Shown here: positions 37,922 through 45,778 of the stretch, in pieces
How positions within the stretch are numbered: position 1 is the stretch's first letter
Layout: each line of letters begins with the position of its first letter
DNA from: Thermoanaerobaculia bacterium
GTDB lineage: Bacteria > Acidobacteriota > Thermoanaerobaculia > Multivoradales > JAGPDF01
Assembly (NCBI GenBank): GCA_018057705.1
Contig: JAGPDF010000023.1
Location: 1 to 63,489, forward strand
Length of the DNA: 63,489 bases
Reading direction: 5' to 3'
Program-made: the position numbers and the translations under genes
Notes under the pieces: generated by a model
What the model saw: the letters and a program-made list of their open reading frames with translations, nothing else
Told to the model about the DNA's origin: nothing
Database searches by the model: none

Positions 37922-38760
37922 GCGCGCGGCGGGTCGAGATCGCCGCGCTGGCGCGGCTGGACACACGCGAGGTGCTGCGCTCGCGCTGGCCGGTGGTCAC
38001 TGGGCTGCTCTACGGCCTCGTCGCGCTGCTCTTCACTTTCGGCGCGATGCGCGAGTCGTCGGTGCTCGGATTCACCGGCACCGGACGGGTGCTGATGGGC
38101 TTCACCCACGCGCTCGTCCTCCTGGTGCCGCTCCTGGCGCTCGTCGCCACCGCGCCGACGCTGAACCGGGCGCGCGAGGACGGTTCGCTCGAGCTGCTGC
38201 TCGGCCATCCGATCTCGCCCGACGGCTACTACACGGCCGTGACCCTGGTGCGGCTCGTCCTACTGCTCGCGCCGCTCGCGCTGCTGCTCGCGGGCCTGCC
38301 GCTCGTCACCCGCGTCGCTTTCGGCGATCCGGTTCCGTGGGCCGCGATCGGGCGCACGCTGGCGGTCGCCGCCGCGCTGGTCTGGGCTTTCGTCGGTCTC
38401 GGCATGGCACTCTCGGCGTACGTGGCGCAGAGCGCCAAGGCGACGATTCTGGCTCTCCTCGCCTGGGCCGCGGCGGTGGCGCTGCTCGACTTCGCGCTCA
38501 TCGGGCTCATGTTGCAGTGGCGGCTGCAGCCGGCGCCGCTCTTCCTGCTCGCGGCGGCCAACCCGGTGCAGTGCGCGCGCCTGGCGCTGCTCGCCGGGCA
38601 GGTGCCCGAGCTCGACGCCTTCGGGCCGATCGGCTTCTTCCTGGCGCAGCGGCTCGGTTCCGGCGGGCTGCTGGCGCTCGGTCTCGGCTGGCCGGCGCTC
38701 TTCGGCACGCTTTCCTGGCTCGCCGGCCGGCGGCGGTTCCGCCGTGGCGATCTGGTCTGA
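37918..38760 (+). CDS. nosY: NosY, ABC transporter permease
   Basis: Membrane subunit of NosDFY, 280 aa, with about six helices. An N-terminal helix begins near VVTGLLYGLVALLF, and NRAREDGSLELLLGHPISPDGYY matches the conserved NosY/ABC-2 cytoplasmic segment. It is translationally coupled to the nosL-like gene. It is followed after 19 bases by another nos-cluster membrane protein. Confidence 0.9.
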   Translation: MSARRVEIAALARLDTREVLRSRWPVVTGLLYGLVALLFTFGAMRESSVLGFTGTGRVLMGFTHALVLLVPLLALVATAPTLNRAREDGSLELLLGHPISPDGYYTAVTLVRLVLLLAPLALLLAGLPLVTRVAFGDPVPWAAIGRTLAVAAALVWAFVGLGMALSAYVAQSAKATILALLAWAAAVALLDFALIGLMLQWRLQPAPLFLLAAANPVQCARLALLAGQVPELDAFGPIGFFLAQRLGSGGLLALGLGWPALFGTLSWLAGRRRFRRGDLV

Positions 38761-38779
38761 CACGACAAGGAGATTCACC

Positions 38780-39481
38780 ATGCGCGACGCGCTCGAGAAG
38801 TTCTACCGTTTCGTCGAGGAGCCGATCCGGCTCGGCAGCCGGCCGATCCTGGTTCTGCTCGTTCTCCCCCTAATCCTCGCCTTCACGGCACCGTTGTGGA
38901 ATATCTCCATGAAGGCGCCGCAGTATCCGCAGGGGCTGTCGCTCGACATCTACGCCCACAAGGTCGAGGGCGGCAACGCCGGCAACGACATCCAGGAGAT
39001 CAACACCCTCAACCACTACATCGGCATGGCGCCGCTCAACCGCGCCGCGCTCGCGGACCTCGACTGGATTCCGTTCGCGCTCGGTGTGCTCTTCATCCTG
39101 ACCCTGCGGGTGGCGGCGGTGGGCAACGTGCGCGCGCTGATCGATCTCTCGGTGATGACCCTCTACTTCTCGCTCTTCTCGCTGGCGCGCTTCGTTTACA
39201 AGCTCTACACCCTCGGCCACGACCTCGACCCGAAGGCGCCGATGACGATCGAGCCGTTCATGCCGGCGGTCTTCGGCACCAAGCAGATCGCGAATTTCAC
39301 CGTGACCAGCATGCCGCGCGCGGCGAGCGTCTACATGGCGATCTTCGCCCTCGGTGTCGCCGCGCTGACGATCTGGCACCTGGTGGTCGGTCGGATCGAG
39401 TCCCGGCGCGCCGCCGCGTCGGCCGACCCCTCATCCACGCTGGCCGGCCGAGACGAGACCGCTCGAAGAGCCCCGCGGTAG
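38780..39481 (+). CDS. four-helix membrane protein of the nos cluster
   Basis: A 233-aa integral membrane protein. The ATG at 38780 follows AAGGAG. There are helices at about 23-42, 95-113, 120-143 and 186-205. The first loop holds a His/Asn-rich stretch (GGNAGNDIQEINTLNHYIGM) that could bind metal or haem. Proteins of this kind occur in clade II nos clusters, but I know of no assigned function. The last gene in the tightly packed nos run. Confidence 0.7.
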   Translation: MRDALEKFYRFVEEPIRLGSRPILVLLVLPLILAFTAPLWNISMKAPQYPQGLSLDIYAHKVEGGNAGNDIQEINTLNHYIGMAPLNRAALADLDWIPFALGVLFILTLRVAAVGNVRALIDLSVMTLYFSLFSLARFVYKLYTLGHDLDPKAPMTIEPFMPAVFGTKQIANFTVTSMPRAASVYMAIFALGVAALTIWHLVVGRIESRRAAASADPSSTLAGRDETARRAPR

Positions 39482-39634
39482 ACCGCTGGTGCGCACCCAG
39501 TTCATGCCCGACGGCCGCGCCTCCGGTATCTACGCTCTTGCCGGCGCCCCGCGCCGCCAGCGCAAACCTGCATCCGCCGTCGGCCGGATCCGCGCCGTCA
39601 AGACCTGAATCTACTGAATCGAGGAGTCACTGCC

Positions 39635-39769
39635 ATGGAAATCTCGCCGCAGGCGCGCATCGGCAAGAACGCCGCCGACCTTCCACTCGCCACCCGCTTC
39701 CTTGCCAACCTGAGTCGCCGCGCTCACTTCGAGAGCGACGTCCTCATCTCCCGCCTATCGGCCGCCTGA
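39635..39769 (+). CDS. possible 44-residue protein
   Basis: Short frame with GAGGAG 8 bases before the ATG, lying alone in the 39482-39785 gap between the nos membrane protein and the ferredoxin. It reads [19 protein letters not shown] and ends [13 protein letters not shown]. The start MEISPxARIG resembles the beginning of ScdA/DUF542 iron-sulfur repair proteins, but the diagnostic DYCCGG part is absent, so this may be a relic or unrelated. Low confidence. Confidence 0.35.
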   Translation: MEISPQARIGKNAADLPLATRFLANLSRRAHFESDVLISRLSAA

Positions 39770-39785
39770 GTCCTGGACCCGACCC

Positions 39786-40040
39786 ATGCCCCACACCATC
39801 ACCGAGCCCTGCATCGGCGTCAAGGACACCGCCTGCGTCGACGTCTGTCCGGTCGACTGCATCTACGGCAAAGGCGAGGATCTCGAGATGGTTTTCATCC
39901 ATCCCGAGGAGTGCATCGACTGCGGCCTTTGCGTCGACGCCTGCCCGGTGCAGGCGATCTTCCCGGAGGAGGAGGTGCCGGCGAATTGGCGCAGCTTCAT
40001 CGCCCGGAACTACGCGCACTTCGGTCTGACTCGTCCCTGA
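39786..40040 (+). CDS. two-cluster ferredoxin (3Fe-4S/4Fe-4S type)
   Basis: Soluble electron carrier, 84 aa. The first cluster cysteines are in [19 protein letters not shown], with the spacing of 7Fe ferredoxins, and the second in [13 protein letters not shown]. The C-terminus [13 protein letters not shown] is typical of FdxA-like proteins. It lies between nos membrane genes. It may feed the polyferredoxin, NosZ, or the low-potential benzoyl-CoA reductase encoded 13 kb away; the partner is not shown by the sequence. Confidence 0.9.
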   Translation: MPHTITEPCIGVKDTACVDVCPVDCIYGKGEDLEMVFIHPEECIDCGLCVDACPVQAIFPEEEVPANWRSFIARNYAHFGLTRP

Positions 40041-40182
40041 ACGACGTGGAGAGGCCGAAGCCAGCCGGCGAGGTGCCCGGCGATGGGCCACCTCCGACGG
40101 CTCGGCCATCTGTCCGGCGGCTGGTACACGAACCGGACGGCTCCGTGGGGCGCGGGTACCTTCGCGTTTTCGAAAGGAGTCG

Positions 40183-40629
40183 ATGATGTACGGCACGATG
40201 CTTCTCCTGCACATTCTCGCCGCAACGATCTGGACCGGCGGGCACCTGGTTCTCGCCCTGACGGTGCTCCCGCGCGTGATGCGCGAGCGGTCGCCGTCGA
40301 AGCTGCTGGAGTTCGAGTCCGCGTACGAGAGGATCGGAATCCCGGCGCTCGTCGTGCAGGTCGCGACCGGTCTCTGGCTGGCGCACCGCCTGGTGCCGGA
40401 GATCAGCCGTTGGCTCGCTTTCGACGACCCGGTGGCGCGCCTGGTGGGCGTCAAGCTCCTCCTGCTCGCGACCACGGTCGGTTTCGCCCTCGACGCGCGG
40501 CTGCGCCTCATTCCGCGCCTTTCGGAGCGTAACCTGCGCTCGCTCGCCTGGCACATCATCCCCGTGACTCTCGTTTCAGTGTCGTTCGTGGTCGCCGGCG
40601 TCGCCTTTCGAACCGGCTGGTTCTACTGA
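40183..40629 (+). CDS. CopD-like membrane protein
   Basis: A 148-aa protein with four membrane helices. HILAATIWTGGHLVL at the N-terminus carries two His residues as in CopD/PcoD-like copper-resistance membrane proteins, and WHIIPVTLVSVSFVVAG supplies another His near the end. AAAGGAG precedes the double ATG. A copper-delivery or haem role beside nosZ is plausible but unproven. The convergent histidine kinase gene ends 4 bases after its stop. Confidence 0.7.
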   Translation: MMYGTMLLLHILAATIWTGGHLVLALTVLPRVMRERSPSKLLEFESAYERIGIPALVVQVATGLWLAHRLVPEISRWLAFDDPVARLVGVKLLLLATTVGFALDARLRLIPRLSERNLRSLAWHIIPVTLVSVSFVVAGVAFRTGWFY

Positions 40630-40633
40630 CCGC

Positions 40634-43600
40634 TCACCCGTCCAGAGACCGGCGCAGGGCTTCGAGCAGCGCGCCGGTGGAGAAGGGCTTCTGGAGGAAG
40701 GTCTCGTCGCTGGAGAGTGCGAACTCCCGCCCGGCGACCTCCGCGCTGTAGCCGCTGGTGTAGATCACCTTCAGCCCAGGCCGGTCGGCCCGCAGGCGCT
40801 CAGCCAGCTCGCGGCCGCCCACGCCTTCGGGCATCACCAGGTCGGTCAGCAGCAGCGCCACCCGATCGCGCGCCTCCGGCCAGCCGCGCAAAGCCTCCGC
40901 CCCGCTGCTCGCTTCCAGCACCCGGTAGCCGCGCTGCTCCAGGATCTCCCGCGCCAGCTCGCGCACCGCCGGATCGTCTTCCACCAGCAGGATGGTCTCC
41001 GTACCGCCGCGCGGCGCCGGGCGGGCCGCCTCCTGGGTGACCACCTCCGCGGTCGCCAACGCCGGCAGGAAGACGCGAAAGTCCGTGCCCCGTCCCGGCG
41101 CGCTCTGGGCGTCGATCCAGCCGCCATGCTGCTGCACGATTCCGAACACGGTCGCCAGACCCAGGCCCGTCCCCTCTCCCGGTCTCTTGGTAGTGAAGAA
41201 CGGTTCGAAGACGTGCGGCAGATCCTCCGGCGCGATGCCGGAGCCGGTGTCGCTGACCTGGAGGCAGACGTAGCGGCCCGGCGACGCGTCGGGATGCAGG
41301 CGCGCCCGGGCGTCGTCCACTACTACCTGTGCCGCCGTTTGGATACGCAGAGATCCGCCTCCGGGCATGGCGTCGCGTGCGTTCACCGCCAGGTTCATCA
41401 GCACCTGCTCCAGCATGCCGGCGTCGGCCCGGGTCAGCAGGCGTGCCGGGTGGAGATGGAGCTCCAGACGCACGCCCTCACCGAGGATGCGTTGCAGCAT
41501 CCTGGCGAAGCTGGCCACGACCGCATTCAGGTCCAGGTCGCGCGGCTGCAGGAGCTGCTTGCGACCGAAGAGCAGCAGCTGCCGTGTCAGATCCGCCGCG
41601 CGCTCGGTCGCGGTTTGAAGTTGCTGCAGTCCCTTCTGCACCGCCGTGGGCAACTCTCGGCTCTCCTGCATCGACTCTGTCTGCATCAGGATCACCGCGA
41701 GGATGTTGTTGAAATCGTGCGCCACGCCGCCGGCCAGAAGGCCGATGGCCTCCATCTTCTGCGACTGGCGCAGTTGCTGCTCCAGCTCCCGATGTTCCGT
41801 CACGTCACGCGAGTTGAGGACGACGACGCTCTCGCCGGAGGAGTCCGCGATGCCCCGGCCGATCGACTGCAGCATGCGCCACGAGCCGTCCTTGTGTCGG
41901 AAGCGATACTCCACGCTCGTGGAGGCCCCCGGGCTCGTCAGTGCGCGATCGATGGCGGCGGCGACCCCCGGCACGTCGTCGGGATGAATCCGTTCGAAGG
42001 TCGGAGCGTTCCTCATCTCTTCGGGTGTGTAACCGAGCAGGCGCTCGCTCGACGGACCCTGAAAGCGGACCACGCCGTGCGCGTCCACCAGGGTCACCAG
42101 ATCCGAAGCGTTCTCGATCAACCTGCGGAAGTGCGAATCGCTGGCGGCTCTCGCGGCCTCCGCCTGCTTGCGCCCGATCAACGAGCCGATCTGTGCCGCG
42201 ACCGCCGCGATCAATCTCATCTGCTGCACATCCTCGTCGGTCGGCTCGAAGAGGAAGAAGTCCAGCACCAGCACGACCTCGCCGTGCGCCAATACGGGCA
42301 CGCCGAGCCCCGCGGCGAGCCCGGCCCGGCGGGCGACCTCCAGTCGCGGGAAGCGCGAGCGCGGGCCGAGGTCCGCGATCCACTCCGCCTGTCTCGTCTG
42401 CCAGACGCGCCCGGGCAGGCCTTCGCCGGGCGCGAAACTGAGCTGCCGGCTGATCTGCCGGAACTCCGCGAGCCCCGACGCGACGCCGTGCCAGACCGGG
42501 TGGCACTCCAGCCGCGAACGGTCCGCGTTCGGCAGCCAGGCCTCGCCCATCGTCCAGCCGGTCGTTTCGCACACCTGACGCAGGACGAAGCGCAACGCCT
42601 CGTCCAGATCCTCGGCCTCGCCGACGCCCAGGGCGATGGTGCGCAGCAGGCCAGCCTCCGCCTCCGCGCGTCTGCGCGCGCCGATATCCACGCCCATGCC
42701 CACCAGATGTGGTTGGCCGTCCAGCAGTACCCGGCGGCCGGTGAAGTAGTAGGGGGTGCGTGTGCCGTCCTTGGCGGTGAAGTGCGCCTCGACGTCGGAC
42801 GCACCCTCGGCGAAGACGATCGCGATCCGCTGCTGCACCAACTCCTTCTCCTCGCCGGTGAAGAAGTCCAGGGCGTGCAGGCCGGCGATCTCTTCTCCCG
42901 TGTAGCGGCTGATGGCCTCGAAGCCCGCGTTCCAGCGGACGAAGCGGCCCTGGGCGGTCAACAGATAGAAGATGCCAGGAAGGCTCTGGATGGTCGCTTC
43001 GGCGAACGCCCGTGCATGCGTCTCGGCCAGCTCCGACCGCCGTCGCCGGGCGTCCGCCGCCATCGCATCCAGCGCGAAGGAGATGTCGGTCGCCATCTCG
43101 GTGACGAGGCTCTGCAGATCCGCGTCGGCGAAAAAGTCCGCCTCCGCGGAGGCCAGCACCACGAAACCGGCGGCCTCGCCGCCGCAATGGAACGGCACTG
43201 CGGCGGCGGCGCGAAGGTCGTGCGCCTCGGCCAGCGCCTGCATGTGACCGAGAGTCGGGTCAGTCTGGATATCGCCGCTCGAAGCCAGCCGCCCGCTGCG
43301 CAGCGCGCGGCCGATCAGGCCGTTCCGGACAAGCGGGTCGTTCAGGTCGATCCGCACTGCGGCCGCCGGCTCTGCGGCCGCGCCGCACGTGGCGACGGCG
43401 GTCACGATGTTCGACGCGGGGTCCAGCAGGCCGATCCACGCCAGAGCGAGTCCACCGTTTACCACCGCAGCGCGGCTGATGGCCGGGAACAGCTCCTCGC
43501 GCGTCTTGACGCGGACGATGGTCTGGTTGATCTGACTGAGCGTGGCGTAGAGGCGCGACAGATGCGCCACGCGCGCATCGGCCCGCTTGCGCTCTGTGAC

Positions 43601-44374
43601 GTCGCGCAACGCCACGATGCGGATCTTCCGATTCCCCCGAACCAGCAGCCTGCCGCGGAGCTCGGCCACGATGCGCGAGCCATCCTTGCGCAGGCCGACG
43701 GCTTCGTAGGGTTGCTCGCTGCCGCTGCGAACGTGCTGCAGCACGGTGTCGCGCGACTCCGGGGCCGCCAGGTCCAGGACGGACTTGCCGATCAGCTCGT
43801 CCTCGCGGTCGTAGCCGAACATGGCGCAGAACGCCCGGTTCGCTTCCAGGATTCTGCCCTGGTCATGGAGGGCGATGCCCTCGAACGTGGCCTCGGCCAG
43901 ACGGCGCCAGCGTTCCTCGCTCTCCCGGAGCGCCCGGTCGCGATCCTCCGGCGCGGGGCTCTCGTCCGCGACGGCCGCTAGAGCGCCGGAGATCGTGCCC
44001 TGCTCGGCTCGGACAGCAATCTTATCGAGTCGCTCCAGGAAGCTGTCCGACTGCGCTGGGTCGAGAAAGAGGGCGTTCGTACCCGGATCGAGAGTGAGCT
44101 TCTCGGTCTGTGGGGCGGTGGGGGCTGCGAGGTAGGCGAGGATCGGTATGGCTGCGAGCTCGGGGTCGGCCCTCCACTCCCGAAGCAGTTCGCAATCGTC
44201 CTTCGCAGGCAGGCCCAGATCGGTGATGGTGACGTCCGGCGGCATCTGGCGGGCGAGGGTCAATGCCTCCGCGCCGTCTCGGGCTTCGATGGCCTTCCAA
44301 CCATGCCCAAGCAGAAGATCGCGCAGCTGCTGCCGAATCTTCGGCTCGTCGCTGACGATGAGCGCGCGTTTCAT
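40634..44374 (-). CDS. hybrid sensor histidine kinase with receivers at both ends
   Basis: A 1246-aa signalling protein. In order: receiver (1-120, Asp in TITDLGLP), PAS (about 145-265), GAF (about 270-440), PAS (about 455-575), GAF (about 580-740), PAS (about 745-865), HisKA with GVAHDFNNIL, HATPase (about 960-1100, with DTGSGIAPEDLP and GTGLGLATVFGI) and a second receiver (about 1120-1246, LLTDLVMPEGVGG). It has no membrane helix, so it senses cytoplasmic or diffusible signals. It is divergent from the haem A synthase gene. No cognate HTH regulator is adjacent. Confidence 0.92.
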   Translation of the reverse strand: MKRALIVSDEPKIRQQLRDLLLGHGWKAIEARDGAEALTLARQMPPDVTITDLGLPAKDDCELLREWRADPELAAIPILAYLAAPTAPQTEKLTLDPGTNALFLDPAQSDSFLERLDKIAVRAEQGTISGALAAVADESPAPEDRDRALRESEERWRRLAEATFEGIALHDQGRILEANRAFCAMFGYDREDELIGKSVLDLAAPESRDTVLQHVRSGSEQPYEAVGLRKDGSRIVAELRGRLLVRGNRKIRIVALRDVTERKRADARVAHLSRLYATLSQINQTIVRVKTREELFPAISRAAVVNGGLALAWIGLLDPASNIVTAVATCGAAAEPAAAVRIDLNDPLVRNGLIGRALRSGRLASSGDIQTDPTLGHMQALAEAHDLRAAAAVPFHCGGEAAGFVVLASAEADFFADADLQSLVTEMATDISFALDAMAADARRRRSELAETHARAFAEATIQSLPGIFYLLTAQGRFVRWNAGFEAISRYTGEEIAGLHALDFFTGEEKELVQQRIAIVFAEGASDVEAHFTAKDGTRTPYYFTGRRVLLDGQPHLVGMGVDIGARRRAEAEAGLLRTIALGVGEAEDLDEALRFVLRQVCETTGWTMGEAWLPNADRSRLECHPVWHGVASGLAEFRQISRQLSFAPGEGLPGRVWQTRQAEWIADLGPRSRFPRLEVARRAGLAAGLGVPVLAHGEVVLVLDFFLFEPTDEDVQQMRLIAAVAAQIGSLIGRKQAEAARAASDSHFRRLIENASDLVTLVDAHGVVRFQGPSSERLLGYTPEEMRNAPTFERIHPDDVPGVAAAIDRALTSPGASTSVEYRFRHKDGSWRMLQSIGRGIADSSGESVVVLNSRDVTEHRELEQQLRQSQKMEAIGLLAGGVAHDFNNILAVILMQTESMQESRELPTAVQKGLQQLQTATERAADLTRQLLLFGRKQLLQPRDLDLNAVVASFARMLQRILGEGVRLELHLHPARLLTRADAGMLEQVLMNLAVNARDAMPGGGSLRIQTAAQVVVDDARARLHPDASPGRYVCLQVSDTGSGIAPEDLPHVFEPFFTTKRPGEGTGLGLATVFGIVQQHGGWIDAQSAPGRGTDFRVFLPALATAEVVTQEAARPAPRGGTETILLVEDDPAVRELAREILEQRGYRVLEASSGAEALRGWPEARDRVALLLTDLVMPEGVGGRELAERLRADRPGLKVIYTSGYSAEVAGREFALSSDETFLQKPFSTGALLEALRRSLDG

Positions 44375-44550
44375 GGGCCTCCCAGCCGAGCCGGCTCACA
44401 GCGAAGCCGTGATGTTGCAACTCGGCGCACGGAGTGTAGATCAGTTCGGCCGCATCGAAGGATCGGTTCCTGTCGCTGCGCTGGGATTGCCTTTTCGGGT
44501 GCCGACGCCTGCGAGCGCTGAGGCACGCAGTGAGGCGAGCTCGGGCCAGG

Positions 44551-44566
44551 GATGACGACGGTCATG
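44551..44566 (+). promoter_or_regulatory. operator 5: GATGAC-GACG-GTCATG
   Basis: ATGAC/GTCAT palindrome, 34 bases before the haem A synthase ATG, in the gap divergent from the histidine kinase. No -10 hexamer is seen at the class II distance. Confidence 0.55.
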
Positions 44567-44600
44567 GGCCTGGCGTCGGCGGTGCTGAGAGAGTCCGCCC

Positions 44601-45656
44601 ATGGGGCAGTTCGACGAAGCTCGCGGGCGCGACCGCCGCGCGGTTGCCGGCTGGCTGTTCGCCTGCTGCGCCGTGCTTGCGCTGCTGGTCGGCGTCGGCG
44701 GGATCACGCGGCTGACGCGCTCGGGCCTGTCGATTCCGAACTGGCGGCCGGTCACCGGCATCCTGCCGCCGATCGGCGAGGCGGCCTGGAAGCAGGCTTT
44801 CGCCGAGTACCGCGAGACGCCCGAGTACCGGATCGTCAATCCCGCCATGACCCTCGACGAGTTCCGGGGGATCTTCGCCTGGGAGTATGTGCATCGGCTG
44901 CTCGCCCGGCTCCTCGGCCTGATCTTCGCCGTGCCGCTCGCGGTCTTCGCCTGGCGCCGGCGCTTGCCGCCCAGCGCGGGCGGTCCGCTGGTCGCAGTGC
45001 TCGCGGCGATGGCGCTCCAGGGAGCCATGGGATGGTTTCTAGTGCGCAGTGGGCTGGTCGCGGAGCCGCGGGTCAGTCCTCTGCGGCTCGCGGCGCACCT
45101 CGGACTGGCCTTCCTGATCTTCGGCGCGATGCTCTGGCTCGCCCTCGGAATCGGGCGGCCGCGGCTCCCACGCTCCGCCCGGCGCGGAAGCCTTGCCAAA
45201 TGGCTTGCCGGCGCAATCGTCGCCGCGGTCTTCGCGCAGGTGCTCGGCGGAGCGCTCATGGCGGGGACCCACGCCGGATACCTCTTCCCGACCTTCCCTC
45301 GGATGGCGGGCGAGCTTATCCCGGCGCGGCTCTTCGCCCTCGACCCCTGGCCGCGCAGCCTGGTCGACGACCTGGTCACGATCCACTTCGTCCACCGTGG
45401 ATGCGGCGTCGCGATCGCCGTGCTCGCTCTCGGTCAACTCGCCGCGAGCTTCGCGCGACCGGCCAGTCGCCCCCGGCACCGCGCGGCGCTCGCGGTCGCC
45501 GGTGCCGCCCTGGCGACCGCTGGGCTCGGCATCACCACCGTGCTCTCGGGAGTCTCGACGGTTCCGGCGGCAGCCCATCAACTCTCGGCGCTGCTGTTGT
45601 TCGCCTGTACGATCGTCTCGCTGCATGTGGTCCTTCAAGGCGGGGCGGAGACGTAA
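44601..45656 (+). CDS. ctaA: haem A synthase, COX15/CtaA family
   Basis: Integral membrane enzyme converting haem O to haem A for aa3-type oxidases; 351 aa and eight helices in two four-helix halves. Haem-ligand His residues are in WEYVHRLLARLLG, RLAAHLGLAF, HFVHRGCGVAIAV and AAAHQLSALLLF. The N-terminal GGITRLTRSGLSIPNWRPVTG is the COX15-type signature. It sits inside the nos/nitrogen-oxide region with operator 5 upstream, and no oxidase structural gene is nearby. Confidence 0.9.
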   Translation: MGQFDEARGRDRRAVAGWLFACCAVLALLVGVGGITRLTRSGLSIPNWRPVTGILPPIGEAAWKQAFAEYRETPEYRIVNPAMTLDEFRGIFAWEYVHRLLARLLGLIFAVPLAVFAWRRRLPPSAGGPLVAVLAAMALQGAMGWFLVRSGLVAEPRVSPLRLAAHLGLAFLIFGAMLWLALGIGRPRLPRSARRGSLAKWLAGAIVAAVFAQVLGGALMAGTHAGYLFPTFPRMAGELIPARLFALDPWPRSLVDDLVTIHFVHRGCGVAIAVLALGQLAASFARPASRPRHRAALAVAGAALATAGLGITTVLSGVSTVPAAAHQLSALLLFACTIVSLHVVLQGGAET

Positions 45657-45737
45657 TCAGCCCATCCAGCGAGCCGGTAGCGCCGGCCGGCCGGGCGCTC
45701 GCCGCGACGCAACGGGCGGAGAGGCGGAACCGGCCCG

Positions 45738-45753
45738 TATGACGGCGGTCATG
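45738..45753 (+). promoter_or_regulatory. operator 6: TATGAC-GGCG-GTCATG
   Basis: ATGAC/GTCAT palindrome, 25 bases before the polyferredoxin ATG. The best -10 match at the class II distance (AAGAAT, 45775-45780) overlaps that ATG. Either the true start is later (an in-frame TTG at 45788) or the site works differently here. Confidence 0.6.
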
Positions 45754-45778
45754 TCCGCCGTCGCCGGAAGGTCCAAGA

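Noticed and set aside
44551..44566. Operator 5 as a class II activator site for haem A synthase
   Set aside because: The palindrome is good, but no -10-like hexamer lies about 30 bases downstream, so only the site and not its mode of action is claimed.
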